Shown: in pieces, positions 13,761 to 26,935 of the stretch | How positions within the stretch are numbered: the stretch's first letter is position 1 | Layout of the letters: every line of letters begins with the position of its first letter | From: Ashinkailepas kermadecensis | Taxonomy: Eukaryota > Arthropoda > Thecostraca > Neolepadidae | DNA: 64,000 nucleotides | Direction: 5' to 3' | NCBI GenBank assembly: GCA_034440615.1 | Contig: JAOTOM010004864.1 | Location: 248,001-312,000 of the forward strand | Program-made: the position numbers and the translations under genes | The notes under the pieces: model-generated | Databases searched by the model: none | The model's input: the letters and a program-made list of their open reading frames with translations, nothing else | Told to the model about the DNA's origin: nothing

Positions 13761-13970
13761 CGAATGGTGATGCGTGTGGGCAATGCGACGACCGTATGTG
13801 GGCAATGCAATGACCGTGAACCGTGAGAAGAAAGTGAGCCAGTGTAGTGTCCAATGGTGATGTGTGTGGGCAATGCGACGATCGTGAAGCGTGAGAAGAA
13901 AGTGAGCCATCGTAGTGTCCAATGGTGATGTGTGTGGGCAATGCGACGATCGTGAAGCGTGAGAAGAAGG
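13761..13970 (+). repeat. 68-bp minisatellite, about three copies
   Basis: AATGGTGATG starts fall at 13762, 13853 and 13921. The last two are 68 bp apart; the first unit carries an extra internal 23-bp duplication of the GACCGTATGTGGGCAATGC type. Confidence 0.9.
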
Positions 13971-14699
13971 TGCGCCGGCGACTCATCCCAGGATGACACC
14001 GCACATGCTACAAGGATGTCAGGAAATCCCTGCTATGTATGCTGCTGCGCCATCTTACGAAAACTTCGTCGTCAGGGGAACGTGCAGATAGTGCGCAGAC
14101 AGCGCAGTAGCGACATCCACTCCCAGCTACACCACATACCAGCTGCTATTGTATGCATTGCGTATCATAATTGCATTGTATCTATTGGCTGGTACGATTT
14201 GCTGTGCATAGTGCGATAGCATAGCAAATCGAGAAGTTGTGGTTTTTATTGCAATACATTTTAAGTTCACAGCACATTATCATTGTCTCGAAATGGCCAG
14301 CTGTAGCGGAAGACTTTCTAATTCAAATACCAATCATTACAGCACATTGTTTTTAGTAAGTAGACGATAGTTTATTGAGATATGAGCCTTCTAAATCAGC
14401 ACTGCCAGTTCGAATCCGAAAAGTATTGTAATTTGTGTGTCGCTGCTGGTGGCCTTATGAAATATATCTGACTATTTCAGGCTACGTCAGATGTAATCCC
14501 ATCAAAATTTATCAGAATGAAGGACATTGCTACCTGCATCATAACTTACTTGGGCTGTTCCCGACCAGTTATTATATGCACCTGAGATTTGGGGTTTCTC
14601 TTGACCATGTCCCTGAAGAAAATTGCTGTCTGAGTTCTAGCGATTTTAATGGAACTCGCCTGGGGAATTGTAAGCAGAGTTGATCAGTTACTCGTGTTA
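13971..14699. other. Intergenic, nothing recognised
   Basis: Mixed composition with no tandem structure or conserved frame. Confidence 0.5.
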
Positions 14700-15715
14700 A
14701 AAACCTCATTATGGCATGGCATGGCACGCCATAACGCTATCATTCGTCATAGCATCGTGATATGACATGGCATGCCATAACGTTACCATTCGTCATAGTA
14801 ACATGACATGACATGGCACGCCATAACGCTATCATTCGTCATATCATCATGACATGACATGAAGTCATCATTTATCATGGCATGACCTGGCACGACATAA
14901 CGTCAGCATTCGCCATAGCATCGTGACATGACATGACACGCCATAGCGTTGTCATTCCTTATAGCATCGTGACATGACATGAAGTCATCATTCCACATCA
15001 CATGCCATGGCACGTCATAACGCTATCATTCGTCATAGCATCATGGCATGCCATGGCACGCCTTAATGGTATCATTCGTCATAGCATCGTGACATGACAT
15101 GCAGTCATCATTCCACATGACATGACATGGCACGTCATAACGCTATCATTCGTCATAGCATCATGGCATGCCATGGCACGCCTTAATGGTATCATTCGTC
15201 ATAGCATCGTGACATGACATGACACGCCATAGCGTTGTCATTCCTTATAGCATCGTGACATGACATGAAGTCATCATTCCACATGACATGACATGGCACG
15301 TCATAACGCTATCATTCGTCATAGCATCATGGCATGCCATGGCACGCCTTAATGGTATCATTCGTCATAGCATCGTGACATGACATGCAGTCATCATTCC
15401 ACATGACATGACATGGCACGTCATAACGCTATCATTCGTCATAGCATCATGGCATGCCATGGCACGCCTTAATGGTATCATTCGCCATAGCATCGTGACA
15501 TGACATGACACGCCATAGCGTTGTCATTCCTTATAGCATCGTGACATGACATGAAGTCATCATTCCACATGACATGACATGGCACGTCATAACGCTATCA
15601 TTCGGCATAGCATCATGGCATGCCATGGCACGTCTTAATGGTATCATTCGTCATAGCATCGTGACATGACATGCAGTCATCATTCATCATGATAGCATGA
15701 CATTACATGATATGC
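14700..15715. repeat. Complex minisatellite with alternating 120/166-bp period
   Basis: About 1 kb of CATGACATGACATGGCACG, CATAACGCTATCATTCGTC and CATAGCATCGTGACATGAC motifs. TCATAACGCT recurs at 15015, 15135, 15301, 15421 and 15587, spacings 120, 166, 120 and 166, a 286-bp higher-order unit. Internal palindromes such as GGCATGCC and CATGGCATGCCATG are frequent. Confidence 0.95.
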
Positions 15716-16350
15716 TATGCCACGAGATGCCATCAAAGCCATCCCTGTGAACTGTTCGAGATAGCAGTGAGATGTTGTGCACGCGCAGGTGTGCACGTGG
15801 GTACATAGGCACAGGTGGTGTTGTGTCTGCTCATCGAAGGTCACTTCCATGGCTTCTGAACGGTCGGCTAGCTCCGGTGTTACGGTCTGTTGCGCATGGC
15901 GCCGCGGAACGATCCTTCCCGGCCTTGGTAGCTTTCCAGTGAATAAACATTGGGGAAATGGTGCATGGTAGGGTATGATGACATGCGAAATATCGAAATA
16001 ACTCCCGATGTGATGCTACCATATTAGGTCATCATGTGTCAACTATTAATAAGCAGTCATTTCCGTTCTGTCTCGGTCGAGCCATCGCATTCAGGTCAGA
16101 TCTGGAAAGCTTCTTTTAATGTCTGATGTTGTTTACGGCTGGTGAATTATGGATTTTAAAAATCATATGCAATGATTTTTGGGGTGGCAGTTGACCAAAA
16201 AGACGACGGTTGCGCTGTCCATAAGGTCACTGAGTGTCGCTATCGACATCGCGTGGAGACATGTCGGACATAATTGTGTTCAGTCGAGACATGTGGTGCA
16301 TGATGGAATCATATTCAAGGAGCAAAACAGGTGTACCCTGAGGGTGCACC

Positions 16351-16389
16351 CTGAGGGGCAAAGCAGGTGTACCCTGCTTTGCCCCTCAG
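16351..16389. other. Perfect 17-bp inverted repeat with 5-nt loop
   Basis: CTGAGGGGCAAAGCAGG at 16351-16367 pairs with CCTGCTTTGCCCCTCAG at 16373-16389 around TGTAC. It is preceded by a duplicated GGTGTACCCTGAGG. No T-run follows, so it is not an obvious terminator. Confidence 0.9.
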
Positions 16390-19300
16390 AATCACGAGTC
16401 TGTACATTATAAGCATAGCCATTTGTGGTCACACGACTTTAATATCAGGGTTGAGGGTAGCATATTTTGAGGAAATGTCCTTCAGGTGCCAGGGGTGCCG
16501 TGAAATTTTGTGGCGGATTGCGGCCCTAGTGGAGGTTGGAGGCTTAGCCGCCTTCCCAAGGAAAGGCCGGTAGACCCCTCAGCAGAGATAGATGACGCAC
16601 TGGGTTGTGAACCACCAGTAGATAAATTTCGTGGGGGTGGGGAAGCCTTTTTGTGGATTTGAGTGGGATATTAATTTAGCTAGCTTCTTTCCATGCCATT
16701 CAACTTCACCTACCGAATGTCTCCTTCCCACCATTTTGTCTTGTTATTTTTCCCCGATTTCCCTTGCCTCTTCCACCACTCCTCACTTCTTTCTCTCCCT
16801 TTATTTTCCTGCATCCTTCTATCCCTAAATCTATCTTCTACAATCCGTATCTTCTCCCTCCAGTGTTTGTTGCAAAAGGTTGCACTTATGCGTTTCGAAT
16901 TTGAAAATTACATGAGCTGAGCACTTCCTCACAATACCATGTGACACGACACGTAACCTAAGCTGTCATTTCTCCCACCACAGGGCGGGGCACGTATCCC
17001 ACTCACTTTTCTGAGTGGGTGGGAAGTAATGTATTTCTACTTCTGCTCCAAACAGTCTCGATAGTTGATATAAAGGTCATGGTAACTTCAACATGGCCAG
17101 GGTATGGACTTCTCCTACATCATGGCTTATCAGACCTCGCCGTGAGACCAGCACAGTGGAACATAGCACTCGTAAGCATGACCATGACGAAGCTACAGTT
17201 TCGTCATTGACCTGATCCGGATGGATTCAACCAAATGAACCATAATAGATCGTCAGATTCAGGTTGGTTGATTTGGTTTCGTTTGTTTTGGTTTGGCCTT
17301 CAAACCATGATTTGAGCACGGTTTTTAGGCACGTTCCGAATACATAGTATTTCATCTCAGTATAGGATTCCATCATGAACTTGCGTGAGAACCTTGTATG
17401 GAACATCCTGTCTTCGGCAAAAATGTTGTATTCGCCCTGATCCTTGCCCGGTGGCGATAAATCTCACGGTGACCCAAGTTCAGGACAGGAGGCACACGCT
17501 GAAACTTGGTCCGGGAAGGGCGTTTCACCCTGACTCACATCCGGGGCCAGATGTTAACCCTGACAGTTGTCCGCGGGCAGGGTCGCCACGCCGACCGTCG
17601 CCAAGGGTAGGGTCCCACCCTGACCGCGGTCAGGGGCGGGGCTCTGGCCGACGGCGACCGCAGCATTCCCGTGTGAAGCGGCGCACGCGGGAGCGAGACC
17701 GCAAACGCCGACACCACGGCCGGGAAAGGCAGCCACCGCCGGACGAGCCATCTCGGCGGATTGCGACACACGTGCGGTCAGCTGCCGCGGCGGTGGTCGG
17801 GCTGGACGCCCGGCGGACGGCGCCACGCCAACACGACACGACTCAATTTACGACACGACGGCCGGCGCACGTTGCGACACGACAGCACGGCGGCAGCCGG
17901 ACGTGCCTCCTCTGGGGGGGGGGCAGCAGTCTCTCGGCCGCGACACGCGTGCACGGGCTGATCGTCGAGTCTCGGCCGGAACGACCGCCATTCAGACGGA
18001 CAGGTCGTCCGCGGCCGCGCAACTGTCCAGTCACGGCGCCACGTGAGCCGCAGTCTGGGGACCACCCTCGAGAGTGGCGCCGCAAATCGTCGCGTCACAC
18101 CGGCGCGGGCGACACCGGAGACCGTCGCCGCAGCGTCCCCGCGGCGGCCCGGCGCCCGTCGACGCCGACGGACCGCCTGCGGCTTGTTCATTAGGGCGAA
18201 ATTAACCGAAATCAACGCGTAAGCCGCCGGTATCTCGCACAGTCACGTGCCACCAATCTATGAAGCGCTGTCAGGGTTCAAAGCCGCGGTTAATTGTCGA
18301 GGGCGGCGTCCCCGGGTCATTTCAGCACAGTCACCACAAGTTCAAAGGTGCCAGCTCGAACTCCCAATGGGAAGTGTCAGTGCATTTGTTCTGAAGCAGG
18401 TTATCGTCCTACCTCAATGCATCATGTTCACGGTATTTATGCTCAGTTTTCGTCGACTTTTAATGAGTGGTTAATAATAGGGTGTTACGAGGTGTTATAC
18501 TGCACTCATCAGTATGTTGATTTGAACTTGATAGACGTGGCGTGAAAAGAGTTTTTCGCTCACACTCGTTGTATTAATCTTCGGATTGCGGTGAGGTCAG
18601 AGGGAATAGGGTGGGAGTATGGGTCGTTTTGACCAACACCTAATTGTTTTTTTAGCCACCTCCAGAACTTTTCAAGATATCGCTTTGACGTATGGCATGC
18701 CTTGCGATAATTGATGAGCGTACATTTGGTTAAACATTTAGTTCCCGTATCTTAAGTTGCTAGGGAAGGATAATAGCTAAGGTCGGTCAAAGTGAGGTCA
18801 CGACCTCGTCTCAAAGCGGTTTTTAGATGTACATTGGAACATTTTTTCATAAGTAAGCCGTACAAGATTCAGATAAAAAGTGAAATGTGGGTGCATAAGC
18901 AAGTAGTGAATAAAAGCATAAAATGTGGCATCACGCAAGTTCGCTAGAATAAATGAAAGTATCAACAAGAAGCATGTTTTCGGTGCATAATTTCGTAGCC
19001 AATAAATACCCCTGAACATCGGAATGCGTGCGGTGGTCAAGTGTGCCATGTAAACATATTCAAGCTTCTTGTCACTGTTTGGTCAGGTCACTGAAATATG
19101 ATCCGACATGTTCCGAGCGCATTTGCATCGCAGACTGTAGGTTAAAATAGACTACATATTACGAAGGAAAAATTATGAAACCTGGGTAGTTGTGCACGCC
19201 GGTTTCATTTCTGATGTAGCTGGAGTCCCTAAATTCCATTGAGAAAACTGTATTTTGGAGAAAAATGATTCGGCCATCTTCCCGAACATCGACAAAGTTG

Positions 19301-20514
19301 GAATTGTGTAGGAGAGTTCTGAAAGATGGTTAAAAATAATTGGTTTCGCTTTGGTGCAACTCATTAACTGTTCCTAGGCGCTTTTTGCTTCGAAAATTGC
19401 CATCATTGACAGTTCATCACGTCATTCCAAGTATTTGATCGTGGATCGGTGACCTTGCCATTTGCACGTGCAAGCTGTGTTAGACTAAATCATCAGGTCA
19501 TTATCGACATTAAAGATCGACATCATGTTTGCTTTGCGACACAGGATCCGAAAACTATGGGGGAAACGGGTGACTAACTGCACTCTACATTGGCCTGCTT
19601 GACCTGACTTGCAGCGCAAGCCCAGCGAGATAGACAAATGTTTCTAGTAAATATGAGCATTCAAGGAAGGGGATAATCATGCTTTTTACTGAATCTTTCC
19701 ATCTTGCTTCGAACAAAAGTTAGTATGGAGGTCAAAACGAACCCTCCGCGACAGCGAGAGGTAAAAAGTACCCCGAACTTCGATGGTTGAATTAACACTG
19801 CCTCGCGCGTGCCAACGTAGAAGCATATCCCAGTGTCCCACACTTCTTGGTAATCCGACTCAAAACCATTGTGACATGGAAATAGCACATGCCAAAAGAC
19901 AATTCACTCCACAGTGCTACTAACGTTCTGGGGTTCAAGGTGGACGTGCCTGGGTAGTTTTCATTCCCCAATGCAGGTACTTCCGATGCCTCTGAGTGGC
20001 TTCAAATGTCGCATGTCAACATAAACACCAGAACCGTAGGGGAACTGATAGTTTTTTTTCCCGAATTACGAAGCGTCTAACATTCATTGAATGATGATGG
20101 GCATAGGCAATCGCCATTTTCTGACTGTCCGATGTGTGACATTACTCCTATGTCGACCGACAACAGACACACAAACCACGAGTCCGACAAGAAAGTCAAC
20201 AACTCTGCTGCGTAACACCCATCTACAGAGCGGACGCCTCCAACGGGCTGCTCGCCTCGGACACGCCCCCCCCCCCCCCTATCTCGTCAGGGCAGCTGAC
20301 AGCACCCGAGTGGGCGAGGCGGCGGTGGCCGGGGGCCGGCGGCGGCCGCCTCAGTCGCGCGGCCGCCGCTCGTAATGACAGGACGGCTGGTCAAACAGAG
20401 CCGACGCACGCACCCGGGCCGCCGGCGCCGCCGCTCGGGGGCCGATAATGACGCACTGTCGGCGCGGCGGCTGCCTGTCGTCCGCCGCGCTCGCCGACAC
20501 ACATCGCCCTGTGG
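16390..20514. other. Intergenic with two CpG-rich patches
   Basis: 17400-18240 and 20220-20514 are CpG-rich. The 269-residue frame at 17385-18194 is Arg/Pro-rich with competing frames on the other strand, so I do not call it a gene. The rest is plain AT-richer sequence. Confidence 0.5.
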
Positions 20515-21065
20515 TTGGGCCGTGTGTGGTCTGGCCCTGTGTGGTCTGCATGTGTGGTCTGTAGGTGTGTGGTCTGTATATATGGTCTGTCTGAGTGTCG
20601 CATGTCCGTGTGGTCTGTATGTGTGTGGTCTGCATGTGCGATCTGTCCATGTGGTCTGTCTGAGCATGGTCTGTCCGTGTAGTATGTCTGTGTGCTATTT
20701 CTGGTCTGTTCATGTGGTCTGTGCTGTGTGGTCTGTCCGTGTGTGACTTGTCCATGAGGTTTGTTTGCATGTGGTCTGTCCATGTGGTCTGCCCTGTGTG
20801 GTCTGTGCGTGTGTGGTCTGTCTTGTGTGATCCGTCCGTTTGCCTGTTCGTGTGGTCTATCTGTGTGGTCTATCCGACTGGTCTGTCAGTATGGTCTATC
20901 CGTATGGTCTGTCCGAATGGTCTGTTCGTATGGTCTGTCCGTATGGTCTGTACGTGTGGTCTGTCCATGTGGTCTGTCGTATAGTATGTCCGTGTATTAC
21001 CTGTGTTCTGTCTCTGTGGTCCGTCCATGTGGTCTGTATGTGTGGTCTCTCCATATTGTCTGCTT
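20515..21065 (+). repeat. Degenerate roughly 16-bp tandem repeat
   Basis: About 35 diverged units of the type TGTGGTCTGTCCGTG. Plus frames give WSVCVVC-like repeats and minus frames give DRPHTDHT-like repeats, none with protein identity. Confidence 0.9.
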
Positions 21066-23561
21066 GTATTATCAATGCCAGGCGTATTTCTTACGGGAGG
21101 GAAGGGAAGGAATCCCTTAGCTCAAATAACCTATGCTAACCTAGCCGTCCAGCCTAACCACACTTCATCTCTTAGGAATCCCTGTTCAGGGTCCGCATTC
21201 AGCATTATTTTTTACTAGTACATTTTCTTGTAAGCTTTTTCTGTTCGGTCTTAAGCCTGCAATGGGTAATGTTTTGTAGTATCCGAAGGGCCATACATGG
21301 TCAAAGGCATATCAAGTGATGCCAGATCAACCAAACTAAGAACACTGAATGATGTTCCATTTTGCAGGTTTATCATACGCCAACTATGTCATGGCTGGTG
21401 TTGGTTAGACAATTTGTATGCCCAAGGGCATAGGCATTACGTGTAATTTTGCCCTCATGAGTACATTAGTCTTCAGACACTAGGGGAGCCTAGCGATGGG
21501 AGGCGATATTTTGCGGGAAGGAGTTATAGCGAACTTATGCCAAACATCAATGATGACATATCCCATTTTCAGTTCTGACAAACACGTTTATTTTCCGATG
21601 AAGTGTAGGTGGCTGCCATGGATAGCATGCATTAGCAGCGTCTAATTTCCGGCAGGTAGGTGTATTTGTGTGTGTGTGGCGTCTGCAGGCTGTTGGCGAC
21701 GGTTGTACAGCCGCCGGGCCGTGACCGCGGCCTTCCCACCCGGCGGTGTCCGTTGCGGAGAGCTGGTGGGCGGCGCCCGTGGCCAGCCAGCCGGCCGTTT
21801 TCAAACGTCCGCCACGTCCACGCATGTCCGGCGCACGGCGATAAATGACACCCGAACACAGCGATTACCTGCGGTGGCCGATCGGGCCCGATAAAATTCA
21901 ATCACTGTCTCGGCCTGACGGTTCGCGGGCGCGCATTTCTGATTAATGGCGCGGTCAGGCGCGCGCCGATCTGTCCACGGTGGCCTGGGAAGGTCACGTG
22001 GCCCGTCGCGACACCGGCCACTCAGATGGTATCGGCGCGCCGCTGATGCGATTGCGCAGCGCGCCGACCGTCTCCGGTTTCTGCGCGGATTCCCGGCGGT
22101 TTTTGGCGGCCGCGGAATGGAGTCCGTTGCGGGTTGTGATCCGGTGCTGTGGAGTGGCGATTTTTCAGCGGGGCGGGGCTGCGTCGTGGCCGATCGGGAC
22201 GCCGGTGGGTGACAGGTGCCGGCCGACCGCGGCACGTGGGAGGGGCCCTGAGCGCCGGCCAGCTGAGAGGCGGACTGGCATTGAGCTGTTGACACGGGCG
22301 TGGGAAGGCCGCGCGCTGGTAATGGGCTCACAACACGCTCGAGCAGCGACCATCAACGGCAACCATCACGTCTGGAAAACATCAATAATGTTGATTTGTT
22401 CACGCTGGCTGGCTTCATACGCGCTCTGATCGGCAAGACGCGCTCTGAGAGCGCGCAATTGTCCACTATCACTTTCATGTGATATCTTGGAAGCCAACAA
22501 TGACATGACTGTGGCATTTCGCGTATTTGCATTATAGAATTGGCACAAAGTGCACATTTCTATGGGTTGAATTTGAAAACCGGCCCATAATATTGACCTT
22601 GGCGGCTCATCAAATTATGAAACCAATCGGGTGGTCGATCATGAAATGACCGAATGACCATTTTCCGGCAAAGCAGCTAAGATATCCTCTAGGTATCCGT
22701 TAGTATGTAAGGTGCAACATTTACATATCTGATGCTATCAAACTGATTGTGTGGTAACTACTTGTGGGTGGTACTGAGTTCTTGAATTATCCCGAGACAC
22801 CTACCTACGAGAAACAGGAGTGCAGCAATCTTATGCATTTCCATTTCCAATCTTTGCAAAAACAATAGAGAAGGAAAATCACGAAACGGCTCAGCGCTGT
22901 GTGTACGTCAACAGCTGCAACTCACTGTCTTCGGCAGTATGCTGCATGACAGCATGCAATCATTTCCAGCGCGTGTGATTGACAGACAGAGCCAGGCACC
23001 GTCTCGGCACGCAGGCAGAACGTGTGCGCTTCCCAAACATCACTCCCAACCATGTCCTTCCGCGTGACGAGACACAACGACCACTGACCGCCCCCTGGCC
23101 GCTCCCATTGCATGCGCGCTCGACGTAGCAACACGTCGCGGAGCCCACCGCCACGGCCCGGGTCCATCCATCAGCGGAGAGATCGCCGCATCCTGTCAGC
23201 GGCGACAAAACGGACCGGGAGGGCCGGCGCCGTGTACGCTGCAGCAACGGCGCCAAATGCGGCGGCCGTGCCAAGCCGGGACGCTCGCTATCGATCGAAC
23301 GTGACGTCTTCCGACACGATCTGACGTCATCAGGCATCTTCTCACGTGCGACAGCTGCACGCGGAACCTCACCGCAGCTCCCTGACTTTGTGGCCGCACT
23401 GCAGCTTGCAGTCGTCGCCAGTTTTCGTATGTACCAAAACCTATCTCGTCTGTCACGCTCAGTTAATGAATTGAACACTCAACGCTGTTCGTTACATATT
23501 TTTTTTAGTGTATCTCCAAACAGATCACTACTTTGGGTACGGAGCAAGCTTCAATCGTCTA

Positions 23562-23562
<1 letters not shown>
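21066..23562. other. Intergenic with a CpG-rich patch at 21690-22330
   Basis: Overlapping open frames on both strands in the GC-rich part, with no domain I recognise. A second, weaker CpG-rich stretch is at 23080-23320. Confidence 0.5.
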
Positions 23563-23640
<78 letters not shown>

Positions 23641-23707
23641 TATACACATATTTATATGACTATATATGTATATATATATATATATATATATACATATGTA
23701 TATATAA

Positions 23708-23743
<36 letters not shown>

Positions 23744-23758
23744 GTGTGTGTGTGTATG
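23563..23758. repeat. Compound TA/TG microsatellite
   Basis: (TA)n at 23563-23637, imperfect TA/CATA to about 23710, then (TG)n at 23711-23758 with small interruptions. Confidence 0.97.
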
Positions 23759-24179
23759 TGTGTGCATAGCACTTGCTTACACTCACCGTTTTCAACTGCC
23801 TGTAGTGCATCGGTGTTCCAGTCGGAAATGCAATAGAAGTGCGGAAAACTTGGAATTGCGTCACTCTACAATTACTTCTAACTGCGACGCCTCGCCGCTA
23901 ATTCAGTCGCCAATCGATCAAGTAGTGAGGTGGCGACTCCTAATTCTGTTCGTAAATATAGGGCTAGGCGATGTCATCCTGCCTACTTATTATGTCCATT
24001 GTCTACTTTATGTCGTATCGCATGTTCACACGATAACGGTCGACTGTTGGTTTGAATAAATCGAACGGCGGCTGAGGTGCCCGGCTCTATGAATTTCAAA
24101 CACGAAGTGCTCACACACATTGGTGGAAAATGCCATGGGGCAGGTGTGACCTACACCACACCAATGTTACTGAGATTCG

Positions 24180-24510
24180 GAGCGCATGCAGGGGGCAATG
24201 GGGGAATGCCCCCCCCCTCCCCTTCCATGGAAAGGTGACACTCATCTGACCAGGAATAGTCGGGAAAGTTTGACTATATCCCTGATCTCTCTCAACAGAT
24301 TTCTCAACGGATTTCCCACGGATTTCTCTCAAAGGAAAAGGTGCCCCTTGAAAGGAAAAGCCACCCTTATGAGAAGAAACGATGCCCTGCTCTATGCTCG
24401 AATGCCCTCCTCCCGCTCAACGACTTTTTTAGCCGAAGGTGCACCTCCAGGGACTTTCGCCGTGGCACCCCTCCGAAGAAATTGCGCCCCTCCAGACGAG
24501 TGCCCCCATG
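24180..24510. mobile_element. Relative of the GGCGCCCC-rich hAT-like element (candidate)
   Basis: The style matches the interior of 55291-55768: tandem imperfect CCCCTTGAAAGGAAAAG, GCACCTCCAGGGACTTTCG and GCGCCCCTCCAGACGAG motifs. The terminal sequences are degraded. No gene. Confidence 0.35.
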
Positions 24511-25294
24511 CAAATTATTGGATCCGTCCATGCTGAAGCTTAAATGGGGCCTATGGAATTGCCTGAAAATAATGGAATAACAAATTATCCACCTTAACTT
24601 TGCCTGCGACCCTCCACTCCTGCCGCCTCATGCAAGTCGATGGTTGGGCAAGCCGAGACGTCAGTCCACTGGCGTCAACGCCAGCCAGCCAGATGTAATG
24701 AAGGGACGCACCGGGTACTATCGCGAAGAAAAATGAATGTGTTAATCTGGTGTGATTTCCCGTCTGAAAATGTATGTGAACATAATCGTTTGCCTGTTGG
24801 AGTGATTCAGTGTGGTGAATATGCATTATGCATGGGCATGGGAACAAGGGGGAACAGGGGCTTCACCACAGTTTTCTCCAGTCGTAGCCATTAACCCCAT
24901 GGCGTTGACTGAAAGGAATTGGTCTAAGATCCGGCTTGGATCTCCCATTTTGCCTGACCTCTCCTATGTCCATATCTATATGGCAAGACATGAAAAGAAA
25001 CTAATAAAAAGCAGTCACAAGAGGCACAACCAAAACATTGGTACCTTGCTTCAGATATCACCTAACAGTATACTGTAGTCCCGCTTTTCTGTGCTGGGAG
25101 CAGAATAAATTCGGGTCACATCTGAAATAGTTTCAGTGGCCATCAAGAAACTCATGTCCAGCTGGTCAAAGAGCTAAATTAAAGGAGTTCAGTTAAAAGA
25201 AAGCACTCCGTGGATTCGGACACCAACGGGTGTAGAATTGTTATTCTACATTCGGGTGTAGAATTGTTGTTAAAACGACATTTTTCCCATGCAA

Positions 25295-25495
<201 letters not shown>

Positions 25496-25986
25496 GAACA
25501 GCTGCAGATGTTCCTAACCCGCGCGCCGGAGGGTCTCTCACCTGACAAGTTCCGGAGGGGGAGCGGATTCCGCCCTTCTAAGATCTCTGAAACTACTGAA
25601 GCTAGAAGCACAACAATTTGAGGGGAGATTGGGACTGTCTGTAGTATGGATTTGGTGACCCTAGATCAATGCCTTCATGGTCAAACGAGGTCGAGATCAA
25701 CTGGTACGCCGCGCCACCGCGCCGACGCAACCTTTGTGATTTTGAACGCTTGGCGGCTGGACGGCCGGTCGGTCGACTCTGCACCCCCGCAGTGCCTAGG
25801 TTTACTAAAGGATTTCAAAACTGCGTGCATAGGATAGGCTTATCAATTTGCAGCACATTCAAAATATTGGATTTCAATAGCCCTACCCCATTTGTGAGAT
25901 ATCGTCGAAAAACAGAGGGATGGGCCTACTCCGCCATACCCCCTCCTCCAGTGCGCGTGATAAATCGGTTAGTTAGCGGGCCTCAA

Positions 25987-26447
25987 GCCCAGGATCGCCC
26001 CCCCAGGTTCCGCCAGACATTGTTCCACAGGTCCTTGTCCAGGTTCCACAGGTCCTTGTCCTCGAGCCCAGGATCGCCCCCCAGGTTCCGCCAGACATTG
26101 TTCCACAGGTCCTTGTCCAGGTTCCACAGGTCCTTGTCCTCGAGCCCAGGATCCCCCCCAGGTTCCGCCAGACATTGTTCCACAGGTCCTTGTCCAGGTT
26201 CCACAGGTCCTTGTCCTCGAGCCCAGGATCGCTCACCCCCCCACAGGTTCCGCCAGACATTGTTCCACAGGTCCTTGTCCAGGTTCCACAGGTCTTGTCT
26301 TCGAGCCCAGGATCCCCCCCAGGTTCCGCCAGACATTGTTCCACAGGTCCTTGTCCAGGTTCCACAGGTCCTTGTCCTCGAGCCCAGGATCGCTCACCCC
26401 CCAGGTTCCGCCAGACATTGTTCCACAGGTCCTTGTCCAGGTTCAGG
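25987..26447. repeat. Minisatellite of 77-85 bp, six units
   Basis: CGCCAGACATTGTTCCACAGG recurs near 26011, 26089, 26166, 26251, 26328 and 26409. Each unit has an internal doublet of AGGTTCCACAGGTCCTTGTC. Unit lengths are not multiples of three, so the DKDLWNLDKDLWNN frame on the minus strand shifts between units. Confidence 0.94.
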
Positions 26448-26521
26448 AGGCTATATGTTTCCATCTGATCGTTCGCTGGAGCTCAGATGCATGTACATGC
26501 CGTGCAGACAGCAGCAAGCAA

Positions 26522-26935
26522 ACCTCTTCAGGCCCTGACCGGGTGAGGCCGCTGTTCCCATCATGCCGTGCAGACAGCAGCAAGCAAACCTCTTCAAGGC
26601 CCGGACCGGGTGAGGCCGCTGTTCCCATCCTCAGGCCCTGACCGGGTGAGGCCGCTGTTCCCATCCTCAGGCCCAGGCCGGGTGAGGCCACTGTTTCCCT
26701 CCTGAGGCCCAGATCGGGTGAGGCCACTGTTTCCCTGCTCAGGCCCAGACCTGGTGAGGAAACTGTTTACCTCCTCAGGCCCAGACCTGGTGAGGAAACT
26801 GTTTACCTCCTGAGATCGAGACCGGGTGAGTCCACTGTTTCCCTCCTCAGGCCCGTCCAGACCAGGTGAGGCCGCTGTTTCCCTCCTCAGGCCCAGACCG
26901 GGTGAGGCCACTGTTTCCGTCCTCAGGCCCCATGA
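26522..26935. repeat. 36-bp minisatellite, about eleven units
   Basis: Units of the type GGCCCAGACCGGGTGAGGCC + ACTGTTTCCCTCCTCA. The first units carry an inserted CATGCCGTGCAGACAGCAGC stretch, itself repeated twice (about 26495 and 26562). It follows the 78-bp minisatellite after only about 75 bp. Confidence 0.93.

Noticed and set aside
17385..18194. 269-residue open frame
   Set aside because: CpG-rich DNA with long open frames on both strands, Arg/Pro-dominated composition, and no domain recognised.
20351..21139. Cys/Trp/Val-rich or His/Thr/Asp-rich proteins
   Set aside because: Readings of the degenerate TGTGGTCTG array on either strand.
25669..26538. 289-residue plus frame and the LWNLDKDLWNN-type minus frames
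   Set aside because: Unit lengths of 77-85 bp shift the frame between units; this is repeat-driven, not coding.
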